DNA of 64,000 bases. Source: Lysinibacillus sp. G4S2 (GTDB taxonomy: Bacteria; Bacillota; Bacilli; Bacillales_A; Planococcaceae). The notes under the pieces were generated by a model, which was given only the letters and a program-made list of their open reading frames with translations, had not been told where the DNA came from and did not search any database. This document shows, in pieces, positions 54,601 through 64,000 of this stretch. The translations under genes and the position numbers were made by a program. The DNA lies in NCBI RefSeq assembly GCF_030348505.1, contig NZ_JAUCFJ010000002.1, forward strand, positions 3,972,001 to 4,036,000, written 5' to 3'. How positions within the stretch are numbered: position 1 is the stretch's first letter; each line of letters starts with the position of its first letter.

Positions 54601-56369
54601 GAATGAAAATAGGCGTAAATATTGCTAGCTAGATTAGCAGGCATACCGGCTTCCTGTAACGCCAACTCACTTGCCTCACGAATTTTTTTGACAGAGCCAA
54701 AATGCTTAAGTAATTGCTGTTTTCGCTTTGGACCAATGCCCTCTATATGATCGAGAACAGATTGAATGGCATGCTTCTCGTGCTGCTGTCGTAAGAAGGT
54801 AATGGCGAAGCGGTGTACTTCGTCTTGAATTCGTTGCAGTAAATAAAATCCATCACTTGTGCGCTTTAACTCAATTACTTCAGGTGGGTCACCAAATAAA
54901 AGCTGTGACGTATTATGCTTGTCATCTTTTGCTAATCCAGCAATTGGAATGACTAGGCCGAGTTCATCTTCTAATACTTCGCGCGCAACTTCCATCTGCC
55001 CCTTCCCACCATCGATTAGTACTAAATCTGGCAAAGGTAGACCTTCCTTTAATACTCGTGTATACCGACGACGTATTACTTCTTGCATTGCCCCATAATC
55101 ATCGTGCTTGGCAGCTGTGCGTGTTTTGTATTTTCGATACTCCTTCTTTGATGGCTTCCCATCGATAAATACAACCATTGCAGATACAGCATCTGTTCCA
55201 TGCATATGACTATTATCGAAAGCTTCTATCCGTAAAGGTGTAGAAATACCCATAGCTTCACCTAGTGCCTCACACGCTCCTATCGTTCGTTCTTCCTGAC
55301 GTTCAATAAGCTGGAACTTTGCTGCTACAGCAATTTCAGCATTTTTAATCGCTAATTCGACAAGTTCTTTTTTTTGCCCACGTTTTGGTGTCAACACCCG
55401 AACATCAAGTAATTCCGTTAGAATATCCGCATCAATAGATTGTGGGATAAAAATCTCCTTAGGCTTAATGTGCTCTAACTTCTCGTAAAATCGGCCAACG
55501 AACGTTAAAAATTCCTCTTCTGCCTCTTGATAAATTGGGAAAATCGAAACATCTCGTTCAATGAGCTTTCCTTGACGAACAAAGAAAACTTGCACACACA
55601 TCCAGCCCTTCTCGACTGCATAGCCAAATACATCGCGGTTCGTTGTATCACTTGATACGATTTTTTGCTTTTGCATGACAGTGTCAATATGAGCAATTTG
55701 ATCGCGAAACTCTTTTGCACGCTCAAACTCTAAATTTTCTGCAGCTGCAAGCATCTTTCCCTCGAGCTCCTTTTTGACCGCCTCAACACCACCATTCAAA
55801 AATTTCGTCATATCCTCAATCATTTCATGGTAAATTTGAGCATCAATATCTTTTACGCAAGGTGCTAGGCATTGTCCCATGTGATAATACAAACAAACCT
55901 TGGAAGGTAGTTGCACACATTTTCGAAGCGGATATAAACGATCAAGCAGCTTTCTCGTTTCACTAGCTGCATATGCATTCGGATATGGACCAAAATATTT
56001 CGCCTTATCCTTTTTCACTTTTCGCGTCGTAATAAGTCGTGGATGTTTTTCATTTGTAATTTTAAGATACGGATACGTTTTATCATCCGTCAGCATAATA
56101 TTATATTTCGGATCGTGTAGTTTAATAAGATTAAGCTCTAATATTAAAGCTTCTATATTAGAGGATGTCACAATGTACTCAAAATCTTCTATTTCGCTTA
56201 CAAGTCTCTGTGTTTTCCCTTCATGCGTACCAGTAAAATACGAGCGCACTCGATTTTTCAGCACTTTTGCTTTCCCAACATAAATAATTGTTCCTTGCCG
56301 ATCCTTCATCAAATAGCAGCCAGGCTGATCTGGTAAAATTTCAAGCTTTCGTTTAATTAAATCATTCAT
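54579..56369 (-). CDS. uvrC: UvrABC excinuclease subunit C
   Basis: A 596-residue nuclease. N-terminal GIY-YIG domain ([20 protein letters not shown]), UvrB-binding UVR motif near residue 200 ([18 protein letters not shown]), RNase H-like 5'-incision domain ([20 protein letters not shown]), and C-terminal helix-hairpin-helix ([18 protein letters not shown]). It makes both incisions in nucleotide excision repair. The final residues SAENTHL come from an inserted repeat; the native end was probably near NIYAYF. Confidence 0.95.
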   Translation of the reverse strand: MNDLIKRKLEILPDQPGCYLMKDRQGTIIYVGKAKVLKNRVRSYFTGTHEGKTQRLVSEIEDFEYIVTSSNIEALILELNLIKLHDPKYNIMLTDDKTYPYLKITNEKHPRLITTRKVKKDKAKYFGPYPNAYAASETRKLLDRLYPLRKCVQLPSKVCLYYHMGQCLAPCVKDIDAQIYHEMIEDMTKFLNGGVEAVKKELEGKMLAAAENLEFERAKEFRDQIAHIDTVMQKQKIVSSDTTNRDVFGYAVEKGWMCVQVFFVRQGKLIERDVSIFPIYQEAEEEFLTFVGRFYEKLEHIKPKEIFIPQSIDADILTELLDVRVLTPKRGQKKELVELAIKNAEIAVAAKFQLIERQEERTIGACEALGEAMGISTPLRIEAFDNSHMHGTDAVSAMVVFIDGKPSKKEYRKYKTRTAAKHDDYGAMQEVIRRRYTRVLKEGLPLPDLVLIDGGKGQMEVAREVLEDELGLVIPIAGLAKDDKHNTSQLLFGDPPEVIELKRTSDGFYLLQRIQDEVHRFAITFLRQQHEKHAIQSVLDHIEGIGPKRKQQLLKHFGSVKKIREASELALQEAGMPANLASNIYAYFHSAENTHL

Positions 56370-56431
56370 CGCCTACCAGCCCTCCCTCTTGTTAAAACTA
56401 GCGTTCGCTTTTTCTCTTTATTATATAACGA

Positions 56432-56470
56432 AAAAAAGCCGAGCACATCTATAGATGGCTCGACTTTTCT
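56432..56470. terminator. Terminator after trxA
   Basis: AAAAGCCGAGC pairs with GCTCGACTTTT (one G-U), between trxA and uvrC. Confidence 0.65.
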
Positions 56471-56481
56471 TTTCTTATAAA

Positions 56482-56793
56482 TTAAGCATGTTTTGCGATA
56501 AATGCTTCTAACGCTTCTTTAGGTTGGAAACCAACAGTTTTGTCTACTAATTCACCATCTTTGAATAATAGCAATGATGGGATAGACATAATTTGGTACT
56601 CTGCTGCAGTACCTTGGTTGTTATCTACATCTACTTTTACGATTTTAGCCGCACTACCTGCAGCGTCCATTTCCTCAAGAACTGGCCCAATCATTTTACA
56701 AGGTCCGCACCAAGCAGCCCAGAAGTCTACTAGTACTAACCCTTCTTTAATATCATCTTGGAAAGTTGCATCTGTTGCATGTACAATTGCCAT
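56482..56793 (-). CDS. trxA: Thioredoxin
   Basis: A 103-residue thioredoxin with the redox site WCGPC and the cis-proline motif SIPSLLLFKDG. General cytosolic disulfide reductase. It lies directly upstream of uvrC, with a terminator between. Confidence 0.96.
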   Translation of the reverse strand: MAIVHATDATFQDDIKEGLVLVDFWAAWCGPCKMIGPVLEEMDAAGSAAKIVKVDVDNNQGTAAEYQIMSIPSLLLFKDGELVDKTVGFQPKEALEAFIAKHA

Positions 56794-56925
56794 TTGAAAT
56801 CCTCCTTAAACTTACTATGCTTGTAGTATAGCATGGATAAATTCGCTAGAGCGAACAATCTGCCTAGTATGCATAATTAATGAAAAACTAGGTCAAAAAA
56901 GGTATTATGTTAATTCGCTATTTAA

Positions 56926-58275
56926 CTAATTTTCTTGAAAACGACCTTTATACACATAAGTTAACGTAATAAAGAGATAAATAGCTAATGTAATACCTGT
57001 AACGATAATAGATGTTGTAAAAATAATACCAATCAGGATTGCACTTAACGCAATAATCGCTATCCAAGTTGTATAAGGGAACCATTTTACTGCATAGGCA
57101 CTTGTTTTTTCCTGCTGTTTTTTACGCGATTTCAAATGCGCAATCGCAATAATTAACCAAATAAATAACACGGTGTATCCAAGTGAACCCATTAGGTAAT
57201 CAAAGGCTTTGCTTCCCACAAATAAAGAAATGATTACGCCCATATATAAAGCTAAAGTACACATCAGTATAGCATATACTGGAACTTTTCTTTTTGATAA
57301 ACGTGCAAAGATTTTAGGAACACGCCCGTCCACAGCTTGTGTATACAAAATGCGTGATGAACCATAAAGTCCTGAGTTCATTGATGAAATAATGGCAAGT
57401 AAAACAACAGCATTCATAATATGGTCAGCACCAGGAATCCCCATCATTTTAAACACCATCACAAACGGACTTTCCGGCACCCCATTCACTTCATTCCAAG
57501 GAATCAAGCTAACGATAATAAAGAAAGGCAGTATATAGAAAGTCACAATACGTACTAATGTACTGCGAACAGCTTTTGGCACTACTTTTTCAGGATTTTT
57601 CGTTTCAGCTAATGTAATACCAATAATTTCAGTACCACCGTAAGAATAAATAACTACAAGCATTGCAGCAATTAACCCCATCGATCCATTCGGGAAGAAA
57701 CCACCATGCTCCGTTAAATTAGAAAAACCAACAGCCGTATGATCACCAAAATTTACAAGTAATAATATTAGTCCTGCTATGATGAACACCACAATAACGG
57801 TAATTTTAATTAACGCCAGCCAATATTCAGTTTCAGCAAAAACTTTCACTGATAACAAGTTAATAGCTGTAACTAACACCGAAACAGATAATGCAAGTAT
57901 CCAGATTGGGTAATCCGGCAACCAATATTGAATAAAAATGCCCGCAACTATGGATTCTGCCGCAATATTTAAAACCCACATTTTCCAATAGATCCAATCT
58001 AGGAAATAAGCTGGATACTTTCCTAAAATGCTTTGAACTAAATCTCTAAATGTTCTGGCTTCGCTATTACGGACTGCCATTTCTGCTAGACCTTGCATAA
58101 CAAATAACAGAATAATACCACCTATTAAGTACGCCAAAAGTACAGATGGCCCTGCCAAATCAATGGCTGCACTGCTCCCTTTAAATAATCCTGCACCAAT
58201 GGCTCCACCTAAAGCCATCATCGTAATATGTCGTGAGGTCATTGTTCTTTGTAATTTTTGATTATCTTTTTCCAT
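56926..58275 (-). CDS. Amino-acid permease (APC/AAT family), T-box controlled
   Basis: A 449-residue, 12-helix permease starting MEKDNQKLQRTMTSRHITMM, with GGAIGAGLFKGSSAAI in helix 1 and SYGGTEIIGITLAETKNPEK. AGGAGGTAAGGAA precedes the ATG at 58275; the longer frame reads into the leader and is rejected. The leader has a T box, so expression should rise when one amino acid is short. The specifier may be CUU (Leu), and the leucine T-box permease YvbW of B. subtilis is a plausible counterpart (inference). Confidence 0.85.
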   Translation of the reverse strand: MEKDNQKLQRTMTSRHITMMALGGAIGAGLFKGSSAAIDLAGPSVLLAYLIGGIILLFVMQGLAEMAVRNSEARTFRDLVQSILGKYPAYFLDWIYWKMWVLNIAAESIVAGIFIQYWLPDYPIWILALSVSVLVTAINLLSVKVFAETEYWLALIKITVIVVFIIAGLILLLVNFGDHTAVGFSNLTEHGGFFPNGSMGLIAAMLVVIYSYGGTEIIGITLAETKNPEKVVPKAVRSTLVRIVTFYILPFFIIVSLIPWNEVNGVPESPFVMVFKMMGIPGADHIMNAVVLLAIISSMNSGLYGSSRILYTQAVDGRVPKIFARLSKRKVPVYAILMCTLALYMGVIISLFVGSKAFDYLMGSLGYTVLFIWLIIAIAHLKSRKKQQEKTSAYAVKWFPYTTWIAIIALSAILIGIIFTTSIIVTGITLAIYLFITLTYVYKGRFQEN

Positions 58276-58370
58276 TTCCTTACCTCCTAAAATGAACAAA
58301 TGCGCTAGAGAGCCCGAAGCAAAAAGCAAAGCGACCTCTAGGATGTAGCGCTTTAGATTAGACGAAAACA

Positions 58371-58640
58371 AAAAGGCATATCATCTGTTCCTTCATTATC
58401 AAATGAAAGAAGAGACGATATGCCATAAGCAAACCGCGGTACCACTCTAATTGGTTCTATAAAAACCCTACTCAAAAACCTTGTAACGTAGGTTAATCGT
58501 CAAGTAAATAGAATAATCTGTAAATTCCACTTATCTTACCACTCCTAGGCAAGTTCAAAGTCTTATTGGACTGCGTTGCACCACCCCGCAGCTCTCTGCA
58601 CCAAATAATGAGCTTTTACTACTCCTAATCTTTGCGTTTC
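58371..58640 (-). ncRNA. T-box riboswitch upstream of the permease gene
   Basis: The T-box sequence AGAGTGGTACCGCGG is perfect (58434-58449). Stem I shows AGAGAGCTGCGGGGTGGTGC (AG bulge and distal loop). A terminator stem GGCATATCG...GATATGCC with a U tract (about 58370-58425) competes with the antiterminator. The apparent specifier region reads GAACUUG, which would give CUU, leucine. Uncharged tRNA pairing should promote read-through into the permease gene. Confidence 0.88.
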
Positions 58641-58660
58641 AAAACATTATTTTCGAAAAA

Positions 58661-58690
58661 TTCAATTACGCCTCGGCATAGTTACGTCCG
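58661..58690. repeat. Dispersed repeat family A, end fragment
   Basis: TCAATTACGCCTCGGCATAG plus TTACGTCCG matches the conserved end of the family A repeats, with substitutions. Only the end is present. Confidence 0.5.
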
Positions 58691-58786
58691 AAAGAAATTA
58701 AATTATTATTCATCACTATACGTTCTAATATTAACTCTGTCAATATTTTATTTTGCAATAACTTTAAAAACTCAAAAAATTTGAAC

Positions 58787-58817
58787 AAAAAAAGCGGAGA
58801 AGATACATCCTCCCCGC
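58787..58817 (-). terminator. Terminator of the fad/etf operon
   Basis: Minus-strand GCGGGGAGGAT and ATCTTCTCCGC pair with two G-U wobbles, followed by seven U residues. A family A repeat lies between etfA and this terminator. Confidence 0.75.
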
Positions 58818-58822
58818 ACTAA

Positions 58823-58939
58823 TATCAATTATGCCTCGGCATCATTGCGTCTTTCAGCGGATGTTTAGTGACCCGCTGAAGAGTTACTTAAAACCGCATT
58901 CATCTCAGCACCTATAGAGGTGGGAGACTTCTGCTGAAA
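58823..58939 (-). repeat. Dispersed multi-hairpin repeat, family A, short copy
   Basis: Both conserved ends are present: CAATTATGCCTCGGCAT at one side and CACCTATAGAGGTGGGAGAC-TTCTGCTGAA at the other. The middle is short, with a TTCAGCGG/CCGCTGAA stem. It begins 13 bp after the etfA stop. Confidence 0.75.
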
Positions 58940-58952
58940 GAAGTTAAATTAA

Positions 58953-59930
58953 TTATGCATTCACTTTTAACGCTTTAAATTCTTCGATTAGAAGAGGTAC
59001 TACCTCAAATAAATCACCTACGATACCGTAGTCCGCAACTTTGAAAATATTTGCCTCTGGATCTTTATTAATCGCAACGATTACTTTTGAGTTTGACATA
59101 CCAGCTAAGTGCTGAATTGCTCCAGAAATACCCGCTGCAATGTAAAGGTCTGGTGTTACAACCTTACCCGTTTGACCAATTTGAAGTGAGTAGTCACAAT
59201 ATTCAGCATCACATGCACCACGTGAAGCACCAACTGCACCACCAAGTAAATCTGCTAGCTCTTTTAATGGCTCAAAACCTTCCTCTGATTTTACGCCACG
59301 ACCACCTGCTACAACTACTTTCGCCTCTGAAAGATCTACACCCTCTGAAGATTTGCGTACAACCTCTTTAATGATTGTACGAAGGTTTGTAATATCTACA
59401 GAAATAGAAGTTACATCACCTGATTTACCGCCTACTTTTTCTAATGGTGCAATATTATTTGGACGAATTGAAGCTAAAACCAAACCGTCTTTTACTTTAA
59501 CTTTTTCAAAAGCTTTACCGGAGTAAATTGGACGGATGAATACAACATCATCGCCAGCACCTTCGATAGACGTTACATCAGATACAAGTCCAGCTTGTAA
59601 TTTACTTGCAATTTTTGGCGATAAATCTTTACCATTTGCAGTATGACCAAATACGATACCAGTTGGATTTTCTTGCTCAATTACTGCTAATAAAGCTTGA
59701 CCATAGCCATCAGATGTATATTGTTTTAAATGTGGATGTTCCACCGTTACAACACGATCAGCACCATATTCAAATAATGAACCTGTTAAATTTGCCACGG
59801 CATCTCCTAAAAGAACACCAACAACCTCACCACCATCTGCGATTTGCTTTGCAGCTGCAATTGCTTCGAAAGAAACATTACGTAAGCTTCCTTCACGAAC
59901 TTCACCTAATACTAATACTTTTTTTGACAT
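58953..59930 (-). CDS. etfA: Electron transfer flavoprotein, alpha subunit
   Basis: A 325-residue subunit with the C-terminal FAD-binding domain (VVVAGGRGVKSEEGFEPLKE; IGQTGKVVTPDLYIAAGISG; VAINKDPEANIFKVADYGIV). Pairs with EtfB to carry electrons from acyl-CoA dehydrogenases to the quinone pool. Last gene of lcfA-fadR-fadB-etfB-etfA. Confidence 0.95.
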   Translation of the reverse strand: MSKKVLVLGEVREGSLRNVSFEAIAAAKQIADGGEVVGVLLGDAVANLTGSLFEYGADRVVTVEHPHLKQYTSDGYGQALLAVIEQENPTGIVFGHTANGKDLSPKIASKLQAGLVSDVTSIEGAGDDVVFIRPIYSGKAFEKVKVKDGLVLASIRPNNIAPLEKVGGKSGDVTSISVDITNLRTIIKEVVRKSSEGVDLSEAKVVVAGGRGVKSEEGFEPLKELADLLGGAVGASRGACDAEYCDYSLQIGQTGKVVTPDLYIAAGISGAIQHLAGMSNSKVIVAINKDPEANIFKVADYGIVGDLFEVVPLLIEEFKALKVNA

Positions 59931-59981
59931 AGTATATTCCCTCCGTTACCCTTTAAGATTCGATTTGCGTTATCAGATGAC

Positions 59982-60755
59982 TTAAACTACTTTCGCCTCT
60001 GTATGAAGTAGGTTTACTAGCTCTTTTACTTGAGCAGTAAGTTCTCCATCAAGAACACGACCTGCTGCCTTTTGAGCTGGTAAGAAAATATCAACTGTTT
60101 CTACCTTAACTTCTACATCATCTTCATCGATATCTAAATCATCTAACTCAAGCTCTGCAAGCGGCTTCTTCTTCGCTTTCATGATACCTGGTAAAGATGG
60201 GTAACGTGGCTCGTTTAAACCTTGTTGAGCTGTTACTAAAAGTGGTAAAGATGTTTCGATCACTTCCGAATCACCTTCGATGTCGCGTACAATTTTCGCA
60301 GATGTTCCGTCAATTTCAAGCTTAGTAATTGTCGTTACATAGTTAATGCCTAGTAAATCTGCAACACGAGGACCTACTTGACCTGAACCTCCGTCAATGG
60401 CAACGTTTCCTGTTAAAATTAAATCAGGGTCTTTATCTTTTAAATATTCAGCTAAAATATAGGCAGCTGCATTTTGATCTAATTCATCTAAATCATCTTC
60501 AGTATTAATAAGAACCGCCTCGTCTGCTCCCATAGCAAGAGCTGTACGTAGTTGCTTCTCTGCATCTTCGCCACCAATCGTAACAACTGTTACTTTACCA
60601 CCAGCAGCGTCACGAACTTGAATTGCCTCTTCAATTGCATATTCATCGTAAGGGTTGATGATGAATTCTGCGCCATCCTCTTGGATTTTACCACCCGACA
60701 CAACGATTTTTTCTTCTGTATCAAACGTACGTTTAATTAATGCAAAAATATTCAT
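59982..60755 (-). CDS. etfB: Electron transfer flavoprotein, beta subunit
   Basis: A 257-residue ETF beta subunit: INPYDEYAIEEAIQVRDAAG, LTGNVAIDGGSGQVGPRVAD and the long C-terminal arm. It binds AMP and partners EtfA. A 12-bp perfect hairpin lies between fadB and this gene (60816-60866). Confidence 0.95.
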   Translation of the reverse strand: MNIFALIKRTFDTEEKIVVSGGKIQEDGAEFIINPYDEYAIEEAIQVRDAAGGKVTVVTIGGEDAEKQLRTALAMGADEAVLINTEDDLDELDQNAAAYILAEYLKDKDPDLILTGNVAIDGGSGQVGPRVADLLGINYVTTITKLEIDGTSAKIVRDIEGDSEVIETSLPLLVTAQQGLNEPRYPSLPGIMKAKKKPLAELELDDLDIDEDDVEVKVETVDIFLPAQKAAGRVLDGELTAQVKELVNLLHTEAKVV

Positions 60756-60815
60756 ATATCCATACCTCCTGAAACGTTTTTTATTTCTAAGTAAACTTAT
60801 AAATATTATATATTT

Positions 60816-60866
60816 TCAGTGTCGATAACGTCGGATAACACTCTTTCAAGTCGCTATCGACACTGA
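60816..60866 (-). other. Intercistronic 12-bp hairpin between fadB and etfB
   Basis: TCAGTGTCGATA and TATCGACACTGA pair perfectly around a 27-base loop. No U tract on the minus strand, so it is more likely an RNA processing or stability element than a terminator. Confidence 0.55.
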
Positions 60867-60874
60867 TGGAATAT

Positions 60875-61648
60875 TTATTTGCCAGTAAACACAGGCTCGC
60901 GTTTTTCAATAAATGCTTGAATTCCCTCTTTAGCATCTTCCGATACGAATACCGTGCCAAAGGATTTTGCTTCTGCCTCAATACCTTCATAGAATGAAGC
61001 ATGCTTAGCATATTGCAATGTTTGAATAGCTGCTTTTAAAGCAACCGGGCTCTTTTTCGCAATTTTCTTCGCTACCTTTAGCGTTTCTTCAAGTAATGCT
61101 TCATCTGTAAATGCACGATTCGCTAGACCCCATTGCACAGCTTCTGCACCAGAAATCGGCTCACTTGTAAACATCATTTCTGCAGCTTTCGCAACTCCTA
61201 CATATCGTGGTAGACGTTGTGTACCCCCAAAACCTGGAATAAGACCTAATTGTAATTCAGGTAACCCTAATTTCGCAGATTCTGTCACAAAGCGCAGATG
61301 ACAGCTCATCGCTAGTTCAAGCCCCCCACCTAGTGCGGCACCATGAATTGCAGCAATAATAGGTTTAGAGAACGATTCAACTCGCTCAAAAACTTGCTGA
61401 CCATTGCTCGCTAGCTTTGTAAATTCATCCCCAGATTCAACCTCTGTAAATTCCTTAATGTCTGCACCTGCTGAGAAGAAACGGCCTTCGCCATGTAGTA
61501 CAAGGACACGTACAGTGTCATCATTTTCTACGGCATCTAGCACAGCATTTACTTCGGTAATGATTCCGCGGGATAATGCGTTTGCTGGCGGACGTGCAAT
61601 CGTAATAATTGCTACTCCATCCTCTACTTTCCAACTTAGAAATTCCAT
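60875..61648 (-). CDS. fadB: Enoyl-CoA hydratase
   Basis: A 257-residue crotonase-fold hydratase with [10 protein letters not shown] (oxyanion hole) and [20 protein letters not shown]. The catalytic Glu lies in [20 protein letters not shown]. Second step of beta-oxidation. Follows fadR by 14 bp. Confidence 0.93.
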   Translation of the reverse strand: MEFLSWKVEDGVAIITIARPPANALSRGIITEVNAVLDAVENDDTVRVLVLHGEGRFFSAGADIKEFTEVESGDEFTKLASNGQQVFERVESFSKPIIAAIHGAALGGGLELAMSCHLRFVTESAKLGLPELQLGLIPGFGGTQRLPRYVGVAKAAEMMFTSEPISGAEAVQWGLANRAFTDEALLEETLKVAKKIAKKSPVALKAAIQTLQYAKHASFYEGIEAEAKSFGTVFVSEDAKEGIQAFIEKREPVFTGK

Positions 61649-61662
61649 TTCTCCACATCCTT

Positions 61663-62244
61663 TTAAGCTTTAATGCCGTTCAGGATTAATGCCTGAACCT
61701 TTGGAACCTGTTCTATCAAATCATATCGATAGTCACTCATGACCCACGACGTAATAGTTTCGTCAATTGTTCCAAATACCATTTGTCGTGCCAAGCGTAC
61801 ATCCATCGTTTGATTGAACTCACCTGAAAGCATACCTTCGATTAAAATTTGATCAAGTAATTGTAAATACTCTCTTAACACCGAATTGATCTTTAATCGT
61901 AAATCCTTGTTCGATTGTCGTAGTTCCAATTGTGTGACGGTTGCTAGGTATCGATCTGTTGCTAGAACATTAAAATGATTTTCTATCATTCGTGAAAGTT
62001 TGTCTTTTGACGTACTTCCATTTTCTATTATATCTTGTAATGACTCTACAAAAACAGCCATTTTTTCATTAAAGACAGAAATTAATATATCTTCTTTATT
62101 TTTAAAATATAAATAGATTGTTCCGTCGGCCACCCCTGCCTGTTTAGCAATCTTCGATACTTGGGCTTGGTGATACCCATTTTCTGCAATAACGATGACA
62201 GCTGCATCAATAATTTGCTTATATTTTGGCTTATCACGTTTCAC
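61663..62244 (-). CDS. fadR: TetR-family fatty-acid degradation repressor FadR
   Basis: A 193-residue TetR regulator. The GTG start at 62244 (AGGTGGTGA upstream) gives [20 protein letters not shown], the known FadR N-terminus. [23 protein letters not shown]. It represses fatty-acid degradation genes and is released by long-chain acyl-CoA. A strong promoter and a FadR-type palindrome lie upstream. Confidence 0.92.
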   Translation of the reverse strand: MKRDKPKYKQIIDAAVIVIAENGYHQAQVSKIAKQAGVADGTIYLYFKNKEDILISVFNEKMAVFVESLQDIIENGSTSKDKLSRMIENHFNVLATDRYLATVTQLELRQSNKDLRLKINSVLREYLQLLDQILIEGMLSGEFNQTMDVRLARQMVFGTIDETITSWVMSDYRYDLIEQVPKVQALILNGIKA

Positions 62245-62401
62245 TTTTATATCACCACCTAAAAAACTTACACACGTAAACATCCATGCTCAATCAATGT
62301 CTTAATTTTACATACATGATGTCATCCTTCTATGACCAGTATCTCAAAATTTTCCCACTAATAGTTTTTCAAGAATGTGACGTGTTAACCTAAAAAAAAT
62401 A

Positions 62402-62435
62402 TGAAAATATGAATGGTCATTCATTCATATTTTCA
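62402..62435. promoter_or_regulatory. FadR operator
   Basis: TGAAAATATGAATG and its exact complement CATTCATATTTTCA flank a 6-base centre. The core on one strand (TGAATGAATGACCATTCA) matches the B. subtilis FadR consensus TGAATGAMTANTCATTCA at 16 of 18 positions. It sits just after the promoter below, over the start of transcription. Confidence 0.82.
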
Positions 62436-62463
62436 TATTATATTTTACATCTTTGCTTGTCAA
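62435..62463 (-). promoter_or_regulatory. SigA-type promoter before fadR
   Basis: Minus-strand TTGACA (62458-62463) and TATAAT (62437-62442, spacer 15) or TAATAT (62435-62440, spacer 17). It lies between lcfA and fadR, so fadR-fadB-etfBA can be transcribed apart from lcfA. Confidence 0.65.
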
Positions 62464-62478
62464 TACTTTCCCACGTAT

Positions 62479-64000
62479 TTATTTCGCTTCTTTATTCGCC
62501 AATTTCGTCTTTTCTTCGTCCACTAACGCACGACGCAAAATTTTTCCAACTGCTGTTTTCGGTAGTTCATCCCTAAACTCATAATAACGAGGAACTTTAA
62601 AAGCAGCTAAGTGTTGACGGCAATATTTATTTAATTCGTCTTCTGTAATCGAAAATCCTTCTTTTAAAACAATATAAGCTTTTACTGTTTCTCCTCTATA
62701 CGGATCCGGTATGCCCGCAACTATACATTCTTGGATTTCCTCTCGTTCATATAGTACTTCCTCTACCTCACGAGGGTAAATATTAAAACCACCTGCGATA
62801 ATCAAATCTTTTTTACGATCTACTACATAGAAAAATCCTTCTTCATCCATATAGCCCAGATCTCCAGTTAAAAACCATCCATCTACGAACGCTGCTGCCG
62901 TATCTTCTGGTCGATTCCAATAGCCTTTCATAACCTGTGGCCCTTTAACAGCTATTTCCCCAACCTCACCGACTGGAAGCACCTCTGTATCACCAGAGCG
63001 TAAAATTACCGCATCCGTATTAGGCCAAGGTACACCAATTGATCCGATAACACGCTTACCCCAAATAGGCGAACCATGTGTTACAGGAGAAGTTTCTGTT
63101 AAACCATAACCTTCTACAAGTTTTCCTCCTGTTACCGCTTCAAATTTCTCCTGCACTTCCACTGGCAATGAAGCGGAACCACTTATGCATGCTTTAATAG
63201 ACGATAAATCGTACTTTGTAATATCCGGATGATTTAACAAACCAATATATAAAGTCGGTGCACCAGGGAAAAGTGTTGGTTTTTGCTTTTCAATTATTTT
63301 CAACGCTGTTTCTACATCAAACTTTGGTAAAAGCACCATTTTATTTTGCGTAACAACAGATAATAACATAACGGTCGTCATACCATAGACATGGAAGAAT
63401 GGTAATACGCCCATAATAGTTTCCTCACCATGCACGCATTTATACAACCATGCATCACACATTGTTGTATTGGCAATTAAATTTTTATGAGTTAGCATAA
63501 CACCCTTAGGAAAGCCAGTAGTCCCCCCCGTATATTGCAGCAACGCAACATCCTCTTCAAAATTAAATGGGATATCCATCATTTTAATTGGCGACGAGCG
63601 CATAATTTCGGTAAATAGATGATTTTGACCACTATGTTCAACCTTTACACTAAAACCATACTGCTTTTTTTGAATATAGGGATAAACTAAATTTTTGGGA
63701 AATGGTAAATAATCTTTAATGGCTGTAACAATTACATTTTCAAGTGAAGTTTCCTTTATGATTTTCATGACACGCGGATATAAAATATCCATCAATAAAA
63801 TAACTTTCGCACCTGAATCGGCCATTTGATATTGAAGTTCACGCTCAGTATAAAGTGGATTTGTTTGTACAACAACCGCTCCAGCATACATTGCCCCGTA
63901 GTAAGCGATTACACTTTGCGGTGAATTTGGTAGCATAATAGCCACACGATCACCCTTTTCTATACCAAGGGCTTGTAAATAGTTTGCGAACCTTAGCGCT
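62479..64000 (-). CDS. lcfA: Long-chain fatty acid-CoA ligase, N-terminus beyond window
   Basis: 507 codons are visible and the frame runs off the right edge. Adenylate-forming motifs are intact: LLQYTGGTTGFPKGVMLTHK (P-loop), GYGLTETSPV (A5), and GWFLTGDLGYMDEEGFFYVV followed by DRKKDLI (A7/A8). It activates fatty acids to acyl-CoA for beta-oxidation. First known gene of the fad/etf cluster. Confidence 0.94.
   Translation of the reverse strand, partial: ALRFANYLQALGIEKGDRVAIMLPNSPQSVIAYYGAMYAGAVVVQTNPLYTERELQYQMADSGAKVILLMDILYPRVMKIIKETSLENVIVTAIKDYLPFPKNLVYPYIQKKQYGFSVKVEHSGQNHLFTEIMRSSPIKMMDIPFNFEEDVALLQYTGGTTGFPKGVMLTHKNLIANTTMCDAWLYKCVHGEETIMGVLPFFHVYGMTTVMLLSVVTQNKMVLLPKFDVETALKIIEKQKPTLFPGAPTLYIGLLNHPDITKYDLSSIKACISGSASLPVEVQEKFEAVTGGKLVEGYGLTETSPVTHGSPIWGKRVIGSIGVPWPNTDAVILRSGDTEVLPVGEVGEIAVKGPQVMKGYWNRPEDTAAAFVDGWFLTGDLGYMDEEGFFYVVDRKKDLIIAGGFNIYPREVEEVLYEREEIQECIVAGIPDPYRGETVKAYIVLKEGFSITEDELNKYCRQHLAAFKVPRYYEFRDELPKTAVGKILRRALVDEEKTKLANKEAK

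Overview
The window looks like chromosome of a low-GC, endospore-forming Bacillaceae, most probably Lysinibacillus or a close relative (inference). The block yslB / sdhCAB / ysmA-type thioesterase / gerE / ysmB / racE / rph / rdgB (ysnA) / ysnB follows the Bacillus subtilis order. The block lcfA-fadR-fadB-etfB-etfA is also the Bacillus fatty-acid degradation operon. GerE implies sporulation. GTG/TTG starts behind strong AGGAGG-type sites are common.

Layout. 1-9.3 kb (minus strand): a catabolic cluster with a partial M20 deacylase, two PuuP-like amine/amino-acid permeases, a YtcJ-type amidohydrolase, a GNAT acyltransferase, an aldehyde dehydrogenase and a class III omega-aminotransferase. A divergent LysR regulator (9.5 kb) and a perfect CcpA cre site suggest substrate induction and carbon catabolite repression. 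10.4-14.7 kb: a decayed IS200/IS605 tnpA, a second YtcJ amidohydrolase, a GC-rich dispersed repeat and a zinc alcohol dehydrogenase. 15.0-17.7 kb: a complete group II intron with a reverse transcriptase-maturase-HNH protein. 17.9-19.8 kb: a MarR regulator and MFS exporter sharing a twin 22-bp operator. 20-24.5 kb: small secreted proteins, two tandem paralogues with near-identical N-termini, a type I toxin-antitoxin module and an SLH-type pseudogene between them.

24.9-38.0 kb: a 13.1-kb integrative element in tRNA-Arg(TCT), bounded by 31-bp direct repeats of the tRNA 3' end. It carries a tyrosine integrase, an Xre regulator, a phBC6A51-type HTH (small-terminase-like) protein, a P-loop replication-type protein, a frameshifted resolvase, iteron-like repeats and cargo. 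No capsid or conjugation genes were seen, so a phage-satellite-like island is the best guess. Its left end holds a compact cluster of a 4-TM protein, a 2-TM protein with a cytosolic TIR domain and an HNH-like protein, which is the best candidate in the window for an undescribed defence system.

38-64 kb is core chromosome: an SDR pseudogene, YqjF, a small DUF2639 gene, SelO, the ysnB-to-sdh block, YslB, a soluble CZB chemoreceptor, lysC under a lysine riboswitch, uvrC, trxA, a T-box-controlled permease, and the etf/fad/lcfA operon with a FadR-type operator. A dispersed multi-hairpin repeat recurs at gene 3' ends (3.6, 54.5, 58.7 and 58.8 kb) and writes the same short C-terminal tail onto two unrelated proteins.
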